Of a stretch of DNA of 64,000 nucleotides, positions 1 to 12,100 are shown in pieces. A model generated the notes under the pieces. The model was not told the DNA's origin and searched no databases. It was given only the letters and a program-made list of their open reading frames with translations. The stretch covers positions 32,558,705-32,622,704 of the forward strand of contig CM065686.1 in the NCBI GenBank assembly GCA_017654935.2, read 5' to 3'. The translations under genes and the position numbers were made by a program. Source of the stretch: Phymorhynchus buccinoides. Taxonomy: Eukaryota; Mollusca; Gastropoda; Neogastropoda; Raphitomidae. Numbering within the stretch: the first letter of the stretch is position 1; every line of letters begins with the position of its first letter.

Positions 1-117
1 GAATCTACGACTAATTGGGCGTAAAACTCACCTTCATCGCTCGTAAAGTATTGTTCATTTTAATCCCTGAATAAGTGGTTGAGATGTGTGTGTGTGTGTG
101 TGTGTGTATGTGTGCAG

Positions 118-294
118 TACTACTGGCTCCTAACCGTCCTGCTGGGTGTCCAAGTGATCCTGATCGTGTTTGCCTTCATCTTCTACTTGTGTGTGTGTGT
201 GCAGTACTACTGGCTCCTAACCGTCCTGCTGGGTGTCCAAGTGATCCTGATCTTGTTTGCCTTCATCTTCTACTCTGTGTGTGTGTGTGTGCAG
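118..294 (+). repeat. Two upstream in-frame copies of the TM3 exon start with acceptors
   Basis: Units begin at 118, 205 and 295 (periods 87 and 90 nt). Each unit is a TG-rich acceptor ending in cag plus TACTACTGGCTCCTAAC and the rest of TM3 up to TTCTACTT, then jumps back into the TG repeat. The copies are almost identical, differing at a few positions (V/F and V/L changes), so the duplication is young. Both periods are multiples of three and no stop intervenes, so 118-483 reads through as three tandem TM3-like segments joined by short CVCVQ linkers. Confidence 0.9.
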
Positions 295-483
295 TACTAC
301 TGGCTCCTAACATTCCTGCTGGGTGTCCAAGTGATCCTGATCGTGTTTGCCTTCATCTTCTACTTCATGGAGGACGTGGCCACGCAGATGAACCTGGCCC
401 CGGAGAAGCTGCTCAACGACGCCGTCCTCAAGTACCGCGACGACGTCGACATGAGGAACTTCATCGACGACATGCAGGAGTTT
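295..483 (+). CDS. Tetraspanin exon: TM3 and start of large extracellular loop
   Basis: Starts YYWLLTFLLGVQ after a TG-repeat acceptor (gtgtgtgcag, ending 294) and ends IDDMQEF before the donor gtgagt at 484. Encodes TM3 and the first helix of the extracellular loop (MEDVATQMNLAPEKLL...). Two extra copies of its first ~70 nt, each with its own acceptor, lie immediately upstream at 118 and 205 and are in frame, so the true 5' border could be 118, 205 or 295. I chose 295 because it gives one TM3, the normal tetraspanin topology. Confidence 0.85.
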
Positions 484-2272
484 GTGAGTCGCCGCTCGCC
501 TGTTGGTTAAAGTCACACGGATCTGTAATGAGATTTGTATCAGCTATAGGGATTACTGTTGCATTGCATTGTTTTGCTGTTGATTGTCAATGATGTTAAC
601 CCTTTCGCCGCCAGCCATTTTTCAGCCCAAAATTGTCATTAAACTTAACTGGGTAGAGAAAAATATTTCTGCAATATTGCGAATTCCTCTGTGCCATATA
701 TAACATTAGGCATATCCTTACCTCCCAAAATTAAGAAAATAGGGTCTTTGGATAACAGGCCCAGATTTGATGCCTTTTAGTGACCATTGTGGTGCTAAAA
801 TGCGACATTGGCGGTGAAAGGTTTAATGTCAACCTACCACAATGATGCCAACACAGGGAATTCTATTGATAGCATGCAGGAGTTTGTGAGTCACTGCTAA
901 TATGGCTTGTACCCACGTGTCATCATATCCGGCCACAAGGAGCGCTCCATAGTATGGGAGACCGCCATCTTAGTCAGTAACTTTGTTTGAAAAATGCCCG
1001 ATCGATGCTGTTTACACACAAATCTGACTAAGATGGCGACACTTCCGTTGGAAGGGTCGAGATGCGCACGCAGGTGCAAGTACTTGTGCAGGTTTTTGGT
1101 TGTTGTTTTTCATTTCAGCATTCATGTCAATGATGCCCCTGTCAAGTGTGGCACAAATGTTGATTCGATAAACTTCATAGCCCTGAGTTTGATTGTGATT
1201 TGTGCCTGTCTTTGGGTGCCCACGTTTTCAGTTTTTCTCTGTATCCGCTTCTGACACCTGCGCACCTCCATTTTACTCCTTCTCTCTGGTGCCTGACAAG
1301 CGATACATGGCTCTCGTCTTTTCTTTTTTATATTTCTCTCCAAATATTTTACTGCATTATTGAATTATTTTTTTTCAATATTTTCATTTTTTGGGATAAT
1401 GTTAATAAATTTGTAACACCTCCAGAAATGAGGATGAGATTTTTTTGATTTTTTTTTTTTTAATGCAATTTTTTAAAACTATTGTGTTCTTGTGCAACAC
1501 TTCAATTTTTAAAAAAAGAAAAGATTTATAACATAGAAGGTTGTGTGCCCTCCCAATGGTTGCCAATTGTGGCTTCTGTTATCTTTTTTTCTGATCTCTA
1601 AACTTTTGCCAAATCTCTAACGCTGCCAACATTTATTTTTTTGCGGGGGTTGGTTTGGCTCCAATTGACCAAAGCAGTTTCAGGCTTTGATAATTATTCT
1701 GCAGGGATGTCCCAAGGCCCTGGACACAGGAGCTACTAAAACTGAAAATGTCCTATTGTGCCCCACCCCCGACAAGACAAATGTCCTATTGAAATTTGAC
1801 ACCAGTTGGGGGATTTCGTTCTATTGATTTCAGCAAGAGCTGGGACATTTTGTCCTATTGATTTTCTTGTTTCAGGACAGTTTGTCCTAAGACTTTCCGG
1901 CAAATGCTGAGAAAAGCTCCCTCCTCTGCACCTTTCCATATTTCAGGCTGTTCCCGTCGACCGCTGTCACATTCTCAGATTACCGCTGACACTAAACTGA
2001 TCCTAAAGCTAACCCTATTCCTAACCCTAACCTGAAACCGCTGTCGCATTCCCTTAGGGTTAGGGTTAGAACTAGCGTTTGGAATAGGGTTAGGGATAGG
2101 TTTAGGGTCAGTTTAGTGTCAAATACACAACAAAAATAAAAGTTGATGGTACGTTATGATCATGTGGTGTAGAGTGGCACAGTGGTATCGCGTTCGCTTC
2201 GTGTCAAGTAAACCCGAGTTCGAACCTGGGTACAGGGGATTTTTTCGTCTCATTCTGCACTAGGCTTTAACG

Positions 2273-2303
<31 letters not shown>

Positions 2304-5300
2304 CATGTGCCCATGCACTTAGCATACGCTAAACCCAGTGGCAACGAAAAAGTTGTCGTTTGGTCCAAATTACCCCCCCCCCCCCCCCCCCCCTCCCTCA
2401 TCAGTGACAAAAATCACATGCAAAAATTAAAAATTGGGTGGCGCGCCTCTGGCTGTGACGCGCTCTCCAGGTGGGAGCAACCCGAATTTCACAGAGACGC
2501 CTTTGTGACTATAAAGTACCTAATAATAATGTGCATGTAAATTCAGAACACAGTAAGCTGAGAGTGCGACAACGGTCGACAGAACAGCCTGAACAGAATG
2601 GAAGGGTGCAGAGGAGGGGGCTTTTCTTAACATTTGCCGACTTTTCCATCCTCCGTGCATCTCTGTTTCCCTCAGGCTGTTGTTGATGGAGGATGTTTGT
2701 TGATGGAGGATGTTTGTTGGTGGAGGCTGTTTGTTGGTGGAGGATGTTTGTTGATGGAGGATGTTTGTTGGTGGAGGATGTTTGTTGATGGAGGATGTTT
2801 GTTGATGGAGGATGTTTGTTGGTGGAGGATGTTTGTTGGTGGAGGATGTTTGTTGGTGGAGGATGTTTGTTGATGGAGGATGTTTGTTGGTGGAGGATGT
2901 TGTTGATGGAGGATGTTTGTTGGTGGAGGATGTTTGTTGATGGAGGATGTTTGTTGGTGGAGGATGTTTGTTGATGGAGGATGTTTGTTGGTGGAGGATG
3001 TTTGTTGGAGGCTGTTGATGGAGGATGTTTGTTGGTGGAGGATGTTTGTTGGTGGAGGATGTTTGTTGGTGGAGGATGTTTGTTGATGGAGGCTGTTGTT
3101 GATGGAGGATGTTTGTTGGTGGAGGATGTTTGTTGATGGAGGATGTTTGTTGGTGGAGGATGTTTGTTGATGGAGGATGTTTGTTGGTGGAGGATGTTTG
3201 TTGATGGAGGATGTTTGTTGATGGAGGATGTTTGTTGGTGGAGGATGTTTGTTGATGGAGGATGTTTGTTGATGGAGGATGTTTGTTGGTGGAGGATGTT
3301 TGTTGATGGAGGATGTTTGTTGATGGAGGATGTTTGTTGGTGGAGGATGTTTGTTGATGGAGGATGTTTGTTGGTGGAGGATGTTTGTTGGTGGAGGATG
3401 TTTGTTGATGGAGGATGTTTGTTGGTGGAGGATGTTTGTTGGTGGAGGATGTTGTTGATGGAGGATGTTTGTTGGTGGAGGATGTTTGTTGATGGAGGAT
3501 GTTTGTTGATGGAGGATGTTTGTTGATGGAGGATATTTGTTGATGGAGGATGTTTGTTGATGGAGGATGTTTGATGATGGAGGATAGTGTTGGTGGAGGA
3601 TGTTTGTTGGAGGATGTTTGTTGATGGAGGATGGTTGTTGATGGAGGATGTTTGTTGATGGAGGATGTTTGATGATGGAGGATAGTGTTGGTGGAGGATG
3701 TTTGTTAATGGAGGATGTTTGATGGTGGAGGATGTTTGTTGGTGGAGGATGTTTGATGATGGAGGATTTTGTTGGTGGAGGATGTTTGTTAATGGAGGAT
3801 GTTTGTTGATGGAGGATGTTTGTTGATGGAGGATGTTTGATGATGGAGGATAGTGTTGGTGGAGGATGTTTGTTAATGGAGGATGTTTGTTGATGGAGGA
3901 TGTTTGATGATGGAGGATAGTGTTGGTGGAGGATGTTTGTTAATGGAGGATGTTTGATGATGTTGCAGTTGGAGTGCTGCGGCGTGAGCAACAACAACAT
4001 GGGCTACAAGGACTGGAACAACAACCGCTACTTCAACTGCACCGGAGTGACCACCCCCATAGGGGAACAGTGCGCCGTGCCTTACTCCTGCTGCATAAAG
4101 AAAGCTGTAAGGTTTTACCTTTAACCTCTGTTTTCATTTATCAAGTCAAGTTCTATTCAAATAGGATGATGATTTTCGACCGTCGCTCAGCGAGTATTTT
4201 GACGACACTCCTGTCGCTTGGTCGTTGAATGAGTTTGAAGATGGCTGGTAAGACAAAATAAAAATAAATAAAAATTGGGTAGGCGCTGCAGTTGCGGCAA
4301 CGCCCTCTCCGGGGGAGAGCAGCCCCGAATTTCACAGAGATAAGTCTCTGTGACTAGAATATACCAAATACCAATACCAATTGCTTTGAACCGCCTGTTG
4401 CAGTGCTGAGAGGGAAGGTTCAGAGTTGAGCCAGGCTGAGTTTTTTTGTTTTTGTTCTCTCCTAAAATGAAAGCCAGCAAATTACTGTCTTAGGACTTGT
4501 GCACATTAGGTCCGCAATCTGCAAATTCTGTACGGAAATCCCATTCACTTGTATAAGAAATAAGGAGATGAGTTTCCGTGTGTAACGTGCACACTCCTTC
4601 ATATTTATTACGGCCAGATTTTTGGTTTTTTTTACGGATTGTGGATGAGTTTCAGTACGGAAGTTTTTGTAAGTGTACACATGCCCTAATTTGACTTTGC
4701 CCGAATTATCTAATAATTAGTGTTAGTATCAATGAGGGATCAAAAGATTCCACAATTAGCCACTGTCTCCTGTCTTTTCCCCCTTCTTATCGATCTTGTT
4801 TTTTTGTAATGAAGCGAAAGTTTCCTTGTCTCTTCCTTCCCTCTCCCTTCCTATGGCTTTTGATGTGCTAGTTGCTTAAATCTAGCTTGAGACCAAAGAA
4901 CATATTGTTGCATTTAAAAATGACTAGCGCAACGCTGAGTCCCAGTAACGCCTAGTAACGGTAACGCCTAGTAACGGTAACGCCAAGTACTGGTAACGCT
5001 GAGTACAGCAAATTTGAAGCGATTCGGTTAAAAAATGGCGGAGTCGTATAGCGCCGGGTTGGTACACGGATAGTCACCATCCCCGGTGATCTTCCTGCCA
5101 AATTGGAAGGCAATCGGTCCAAAAACACCGGAGATACGGGCGCCGAGAGGCCGGCGGATGCGCGTTTCGCGCATTTGCCGAACCGCGCAAATGACACAGC
5201 CGCCTCGGTTGCCGTTGCCATCGGCTCGTTAGGGCTCACAGCAAATTTGAAGCGATTCAGTCGAAAAACGGCGGAATTATAAGGCCCGTTTCGTGTTTCA

Positions 5301-6117
5301 GACACACACACACACTCACACACACACGCAGACACACACACGGACAGTTGGCTTATTACTATATGATGACTTTTCCACACTTCCACAGTGGTAGAGTGGT
5401 TCAGAGGTAACGCGTTCACCTGGTAAGCAACAAACCCGGGATCGTTCCTGGCCGCAGCGGAGTTTTTCCGCTCACTTCCCACAAGACCTTATGGTCTGAA
5501 CGCTAAGGTTTTTGTTTGTATCAGACGATAAAATACAGGTCCTGAGTGCCCATGCACTTCGCGCACGTTAATGAACCCAGTAGCAACAAAGGAGTTGTCA
5601 TTTGTTGAAAATTGACTCCTCCCCCCCTTCCCCATCAGTCACACAAAAACTGCATGAAAAAAAAGGGCGGTGCAGCACTAACTGCGACGCATTCTCCAGG
5701 TGGGCGCAACCCGAATTTCACAGAGTCTCTGTGACTGTTAAAGTACTAACGAATACTGGTCGTACTTTTGAGAGGCTAACAGCCCAGCTGCCTCTTTGCC
5801 ATGAGTGTTTCCCACATTGTGCTGTTCACTTATTCTGCCCTCTGTGATGCAGGTTGTTTCTGAGTCAGTGAGAAAACGCTGGTGTTATGATACTGACTGT
5901 GACTTATGTGTGGTTCACAGGGTGACAACATCAACTACCAATGTGGCTACAACACACTCCTGGAGGATAAATCTGTGAGTTGGTTTCACCTTCCCCAAAT
6001 GTAATCAGATTGTCTTATTAAACTCAAAGGGCCTCTCAAACTCTCAGGCTCAGAGAATTTAGGTTCTTGTCTGTCTGAAGCCCCACTCCCCCCTGCACAC
6101 ACACACACACACACATG

Positions 6118-6183
<66 letters not shown>

Positions 6184-9100
6184 CTCTCTCTCTCTCTCTG
6201 TCTGTCTCTTATGTTTCACCTAAAGCCTCTGCTTCTATTTGAGTTCCTTTAATTTTTGCCAATCTCTAATGCTGCCTACATTATTTGAGAGTTTAATTTA
6301 CTTTGATTCGTTCACCTTTAGTTATTGCATGGATGCTCCTGCTTTCCGGATGTCCTGAAGTTCAGGACAAATTTTTTATTGCCTGGAGCCGGCATCACCA
6401 GATTATGAGAATTTGAGAAGATGCATCTTGCTGGTTATTGAAGTCATGAAGTTTAACCAAAAGTAAAAATGCAACGAGAGCCTATTGATTACATTGGAAA
6501 CTGTGTTCCCCCATGGGGATACCGAGGGTCTTCCGTACAAACTGTTCCCCCACCTTCTGGAAGTCTGTGCTTGTAACTTCCTCTAATCTGTCTCTCTCTT
6601 TGACTCTGCCTTTTCCTTTGCTTTGTGTCATCTACTATCTTTCTGACTTTTGGCCCATCCTGCTGCCTTTTTCTTTGCTTTGTGTCATCTACTATCTTTC
6701 TGACTGTTTGGCCCATTCTCCTGCCATTTTCTTTGCTTTGTGTCATCTACTATCTTTCTGACTTTTGGCCCATTCTCCTGCCTTTTTCTTTGCTTTGTGT
6801 CATCTACTATCTTTCTGACTTTTGGCCCATTCTCCTGCCATTTTCTTTGCTTTGTGTCATCTACTATCTTTCTGACTTTTGGCCCATTCTCCTGCCTCTT
6901 TGCTTTGTGTCATCTACTATCTTTCTGACTTTTGGCCCATTCTCCTGCCTTTTTCTTTGCTTTGTGTCAACTACTATCTTTCTGACTTTTGGCCCATTCT
7001 CCTGCCTTTTTTCTTTGCTTTGTGTCATCTACTATCTTTCTGACTGTTTGGCCCATTCTCCTGCCATTTTCTTTGCTTTTGTCATCTACTATCTTTCTGA
7101 CTTTGGGCCCATTCTCCTGCCTTTTTCTTTGCTTTGTGTCATCTACTATCTTTCTGACTTTTGGCCCAGCTGCCTTTTCCTTTGCTTTGTGTCATCTACT
7201 ATCTTTCTGACTTTTGGCCCATTCTCCTGCCTTGTTCTTTGCTTTGTGTCATCTACTATCTTTCTGACTTTTGGCCCATTCTCCTGCCTTTTTCTTTGCT
7301 TTGTGTCATCTACTATCTTTCTGACTTTTGGCCCATTCTCCTGCCTTTTTCTTTGCTTTGTGTCATCTACTATCTTTCTGACTTTTGGCCCATTCTCCTG
7401 CCTTTTTTCTTTGCTTTGTGTCATCTACTATCTTTCTGACTTTTGGCCCATTCTGCTGCCTTTTATGTTTCCCACAAAAATCTTCCATATAGTTTTCTAA
7501 TATTAGCTCCTCCGAAATTGGAATGTGTCGGCTGAATGCAGCAAGGAGACCAGTGAAAACTGGAAAATGGATACATACGTAGCCATTGTGGCCTTATGGC
7601 CCAGGAACGCAGAAGAAGAAGAAGGAAACTGTTTTCCTTCCCCAGGAGGGGTGCTGTCCCTGCACTCTGCCAGGACCTTGCAGGATGTTTTTGATTTCCC
7701 AGCAGCACCCATGTTATTGACATTTGTGTGCATATATCATATGTGTGTGTTTATGCATGTATGTATTTGTGTGATTATTTCAATTTTTATGATTTGTGAA
7801 TTTGAAGAGTAACTATACTACAGTATGTAATTAGAGTTTACTAAGGGATCATGGTCTACTTACAACACATTTGTTGTGTTATTTATGAAATGTACCGTAT
7901 TGTACCGATTACAAGGCGCACCTGATTGTAAGGCGCAAACCCCAAATTTGACACAAAATTCAGATTTTGTTATTATAGTTTCTTACTATATTATCAGTCA
8001 CATTATAAGGCGCAGGGGTCTCAGTCTAGGAAAAAAGGTATCGCCTTATAGTCCGTAAAATACAGTATGCTTTTTTTCCCCAGTGTACACTAGACTTCTG
8101 GGTTTTGGAGTGCCCCACCATGTGGCTTCCGGTTTATGTTTGTGCCCCTGTGTGTTTGTTCCTCAGCCGGCAGACGTGTCAGACAGGGTGTACACCAACG
8201 GCTGTCTGTACGCCATCAAGATCGTCATCACCGACAACACCTGGATCATCGGCGGCATCATCATCGGCATCCTCATCCCTCAGGTGGGCGCAACACCCCA
8301 GAGAAGAGGAGACGATCGGTTTATAGTTTTTTGGTTGTTTTTTTTGTATCCCACCCTTTGAACCGTACAGTGGCATTGCTCCCACACCGCTCATTCCGAG
8401 TCCCAATTCGCAGCACACACCACGGCTGTCGGGGCACAGAATCTGAAACCAGCAGTCCAAGGGAAGCAAATCTATGTAAGGCTGTGAGGAGGCTACCATC
8501 CGAGGAGACACTGCACTGCTGCTGAGGTCCATGGTTTATTAGTTAGGTGGTACAATGCCCTGGAAAGAGGAGATATTTGTTCTATGGTGTGTTTAATCAG
8601 CAGTCCAAGGGAAGCGAATCTATGTTGGGCCATCAGGAGGCTACCATCCGAGGAGACACTGCACTGCTGCTGAGGTCCGTGGTTTATTAGTTAGGTGGTA
8701 CAATGCCCTGGAAAGAGGAGATATTTGTTCTATGGTGTGTTTAATCAGCAGTCCAAGGGAAGCGAATCTATGTTAGGCCATCAGGAGGCTACCATCCGAG
8801 GAGACACTGCACTGCTGCTGAGGTCCGTGGTTTATTAGTTAGGTGGTACAATGCCCTGGAAAGAGGAGATATTTGTTCTATGGTGTGTTTAATTAGCAGT
8901 CCAAGGGAAGCGAATCTATGTTGGGCCATCAGGAGGCTACCATCCGAGGAGACACTGCACTGCTGCTGAGGTCCGTGGTTTATTAGTTAGGTGGTACAAT
9001 GCCCTGGAAAGAGGAGATATTTGTTCTATGGTGTGTTTAATCAGCAGTCCAAGGGAAGCGAATCTATGTTAGGTTGTGAGGAGGCTACCATCCGAGGAGA

Positions 9101-12100
9101 CACTGCACTGCTGCTGAGGTCTATTTGCCCTGGAAAGAGGAGATATTTGTTCTATGGTATGTTTAATCATCAGTCCAAGGGAAGAGAATCTATGTTGGGC
9201 CATCAGGAGGCTACCATCTGAGGAGACACTGCACTGCTGCTGAGGTCTATTAGCCCTGGAAAGAGGAGATATTTGTTCTATGGTATGTTTAATCATCAGT
9301 CCAAGGGAAGAGAATCTATGTTGGGCCATCAGGAGGCTACCATCCGAGGAGACACTGCACTGCTGCTGAGGTCTATTAGCCCTGGAAAGAGGAGATATTT
9401 GTTCTATGGTGTGTTTAATCAGCAGTCCAATGGAAGTGAATCTATGTTAGGCTGTGAGGAGGCTACCATCCGAGGAGACACTGCACTGCTGCTGAGGTCT
9501 ATAGTTTATTAGTTAGGTGGTGAAATGCCCTGGAAAGAGGAGATATTTGTTCTATGGTATGTATAATTTGAGATCGTGGGGATCGGAATCAGTGCGCGAA
9601 ATAGGTCTCTAGAATTTTAAGGGGTCACCTGGGTATTTTAGGGGGTCTGTTTATTATTTTTTTTAACCATTAAAAAAACAAAACCGTGCATGATGGGAAA
9701 ATTTGTTACGTTTACTGATGCACTGATCTGAAATCCATTGCGTCAGGTTTTCTCCAGCCGAAGACAGACATGCTGGGCCTAACTATTTCCTAGTTAGGCG
9801 CATAATGGCAGCATGACGCATCTGTGCTCATATGACAGGAAACTGTTTGAGCGATTGACGAAGAAGAAGAAGTGTTTGCACTAACCACTGAAATTTGAGC
9901 AGTGTTATTTAAAGCTTTCGACACCACCAATCCTCACAAACCACAAGCAGCTAAGGAAATAGATGTATAGCAAAGATACTGCAATTTACTACATCTGGAA
10001 AATTGTAATTTTTACCTTGAAACTGCTTTCAATTTTGTACTGGCTTATGGTGGTGGTGTTGCCATAGACTGGCTAAAAGACTCCAGGGATCATCCCAACA
10101 GCCGAAGCACTTGAACGCTATGGTACAAATGCGCCAGCTAGGGATGAGAACATTACGTGTGTGACCGTTTTTGATTTCCCCGCCACACGTGGGCAGCCAT
10201 ACAGCGACTTCGGGGGATTTTGGAGACTGACGATGCTATCCTAGGAGCTTGTCATGGCTAAAGACAATCCTCGCATAACTGTGCAGAGCATAACAACATT
10301 CTGATGTAGCCTTGGTGTTCTAGCCTATGGCAGTTGGTCTGACACAGCCTTAAGCCAAGGCGGTACTGGCTCATAACAAGGCTTATTTAAATGGTTATTC
10401 AAATATGATAGGGACTTTATGAGATAATCTCCACATGAACAAAACTGAATTCTCAGCTTGTTTCAAATATGATAGGGAATTCATGAGATAATCTCCACAT
10501 GAACAAAACTGAATTCTCAGCTTGTTTCAAATATAGGGAATTCATGAGATAATCTCCACATGAACAAAACTGAATTCTCAGCTTGTTTCAAATATGATAG
10601 GGACTTCATGAGATAATCTCCACATGAACAAAACTGAATTCTCAGCTTGTTTCAAATATAGGGAATTCATGAGACAATCTACACATGAACAAAACTGAAT
10701 TCTCAGCTTGTTTCAAATATGATAGGGACTTTATGAGATAATCTCCACATGAACAAAACTGAATTCTCAGCTTGTTTCAAATATGATAGGGACTTTATGA
10801 GATAATCTCCACATGAACAAAACTGAATTCTCAGCTTGTTTCAAATATGATAGGGACTTTATGAGATAATCTCCACATGAACAAAACTGAATTCTCAGCT
10901 TGTTTCAAATATGATAGGGACTTTATGAGATAATCTCCACATGAACAAAACTGAATTCTCAGCTTGTTTCAAATATGATAGGGACTTTATGAGATAATCT
11001 CCACATGAACAAAACTGAATTCTCAGCTTGTTTCAAATATGATAGGGACTTTATGAGATAATCTCCACATGAACAAAACTGAATTCTCAGCTTGTTTCAA
11101 ATATGATAGGGACTTTATGAGATAATCTCCACATGAACAAAACTGAATTCTCAGCTTGTTTCAAATATGATAGGGACTTTATGAGATAATCTCCACATGA
11201 ACAAAACTGAATTCTCAGCTTGTTTCAAATATGATAGGGACTTTATGAGATAATCTCCACATGAACAAAACTGAATTCTCAGCTTGTTTAAAATATGATA
11301 GGGACTTTATGAGATAATCTCCACATGAACAAAACTGAATTCTCAGCTTGTTTCAAATATAGGGAATTCATGAGACAATCTACACATGAACAAAACTGAA
11401 TTCTCAGCTTGTTTCAAATATAGGGAATTCATGAGACAGTCTACACATGAAACAAAACTGAATTCTCAGCTTGTTTCAAATATGATAGGGAATTCATGAG
11501 ACAGTCTACACATGAACAAAACTGAATTCTCATAGGTAATTCATGAGACAGTCTACACATGAACAAAACTGAATTCTCATAGGGAATTCATGAGACAGTC
11601 TACACATGAACAAAACTGAATTCTCATAGGGAATTCATGAGACAATCTACACATGAACAAAACTGAATTCTCAGCCTGTTTGTCATGCCAGTCATCTAGT
11701 GTTGTTCCCGACTGCCTTCTACAGCTGTGCAGCAACTGTGGCAATGAGAGGGGTGACGATGAATGAAATATCAGTGGTGGTGAATAACATTTTTGTTAGG
11801 CTGTGATGTCAATGTTCATTATGTGCGCAGGCTTGATTGCTCTACACATTATGTGTAGCATTCTATGCAGATGGAACCTCTGCTGCTGTACGTCAATGTT
11901 TTTTTATGCCATGTTTTTTATTATATGCTTTGTGGTGATGTATTTGTTGTTATAATGTTATACGCGGTTTGAACCTTACATGTTGTAGAGTGGCACAGAA
12001 GTAACGCATTCGCCTCGTGTCAAGTAAACCCGAGTTCGAACCTGGGTACAGGGGATTTTTCTTCTCACTCTGCACTAGGCCTTACAGTCTGAACGTGGAG

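Noticed and set aside
1985..2120. Interstitial telomere or chromosome-fusion point
   Set aside because: Units are irregular, few and in opposed orientation within a palindrome with non-telomeric outer arms.
2672..4000. 442-residue - strand open frame rich in H, P, S, N
   Set aside because: It is entirely the 17-bp minisatellite read through a frame-cycling period; it has no homology and no splice logic.
6625..7500. 291-residue + frame with hydrophobic 'transmembrane' repeats
   Set aside because: Product of the 58-bp array inside a dispersed repeat; neighbouring family copies carry one unit and no frame.
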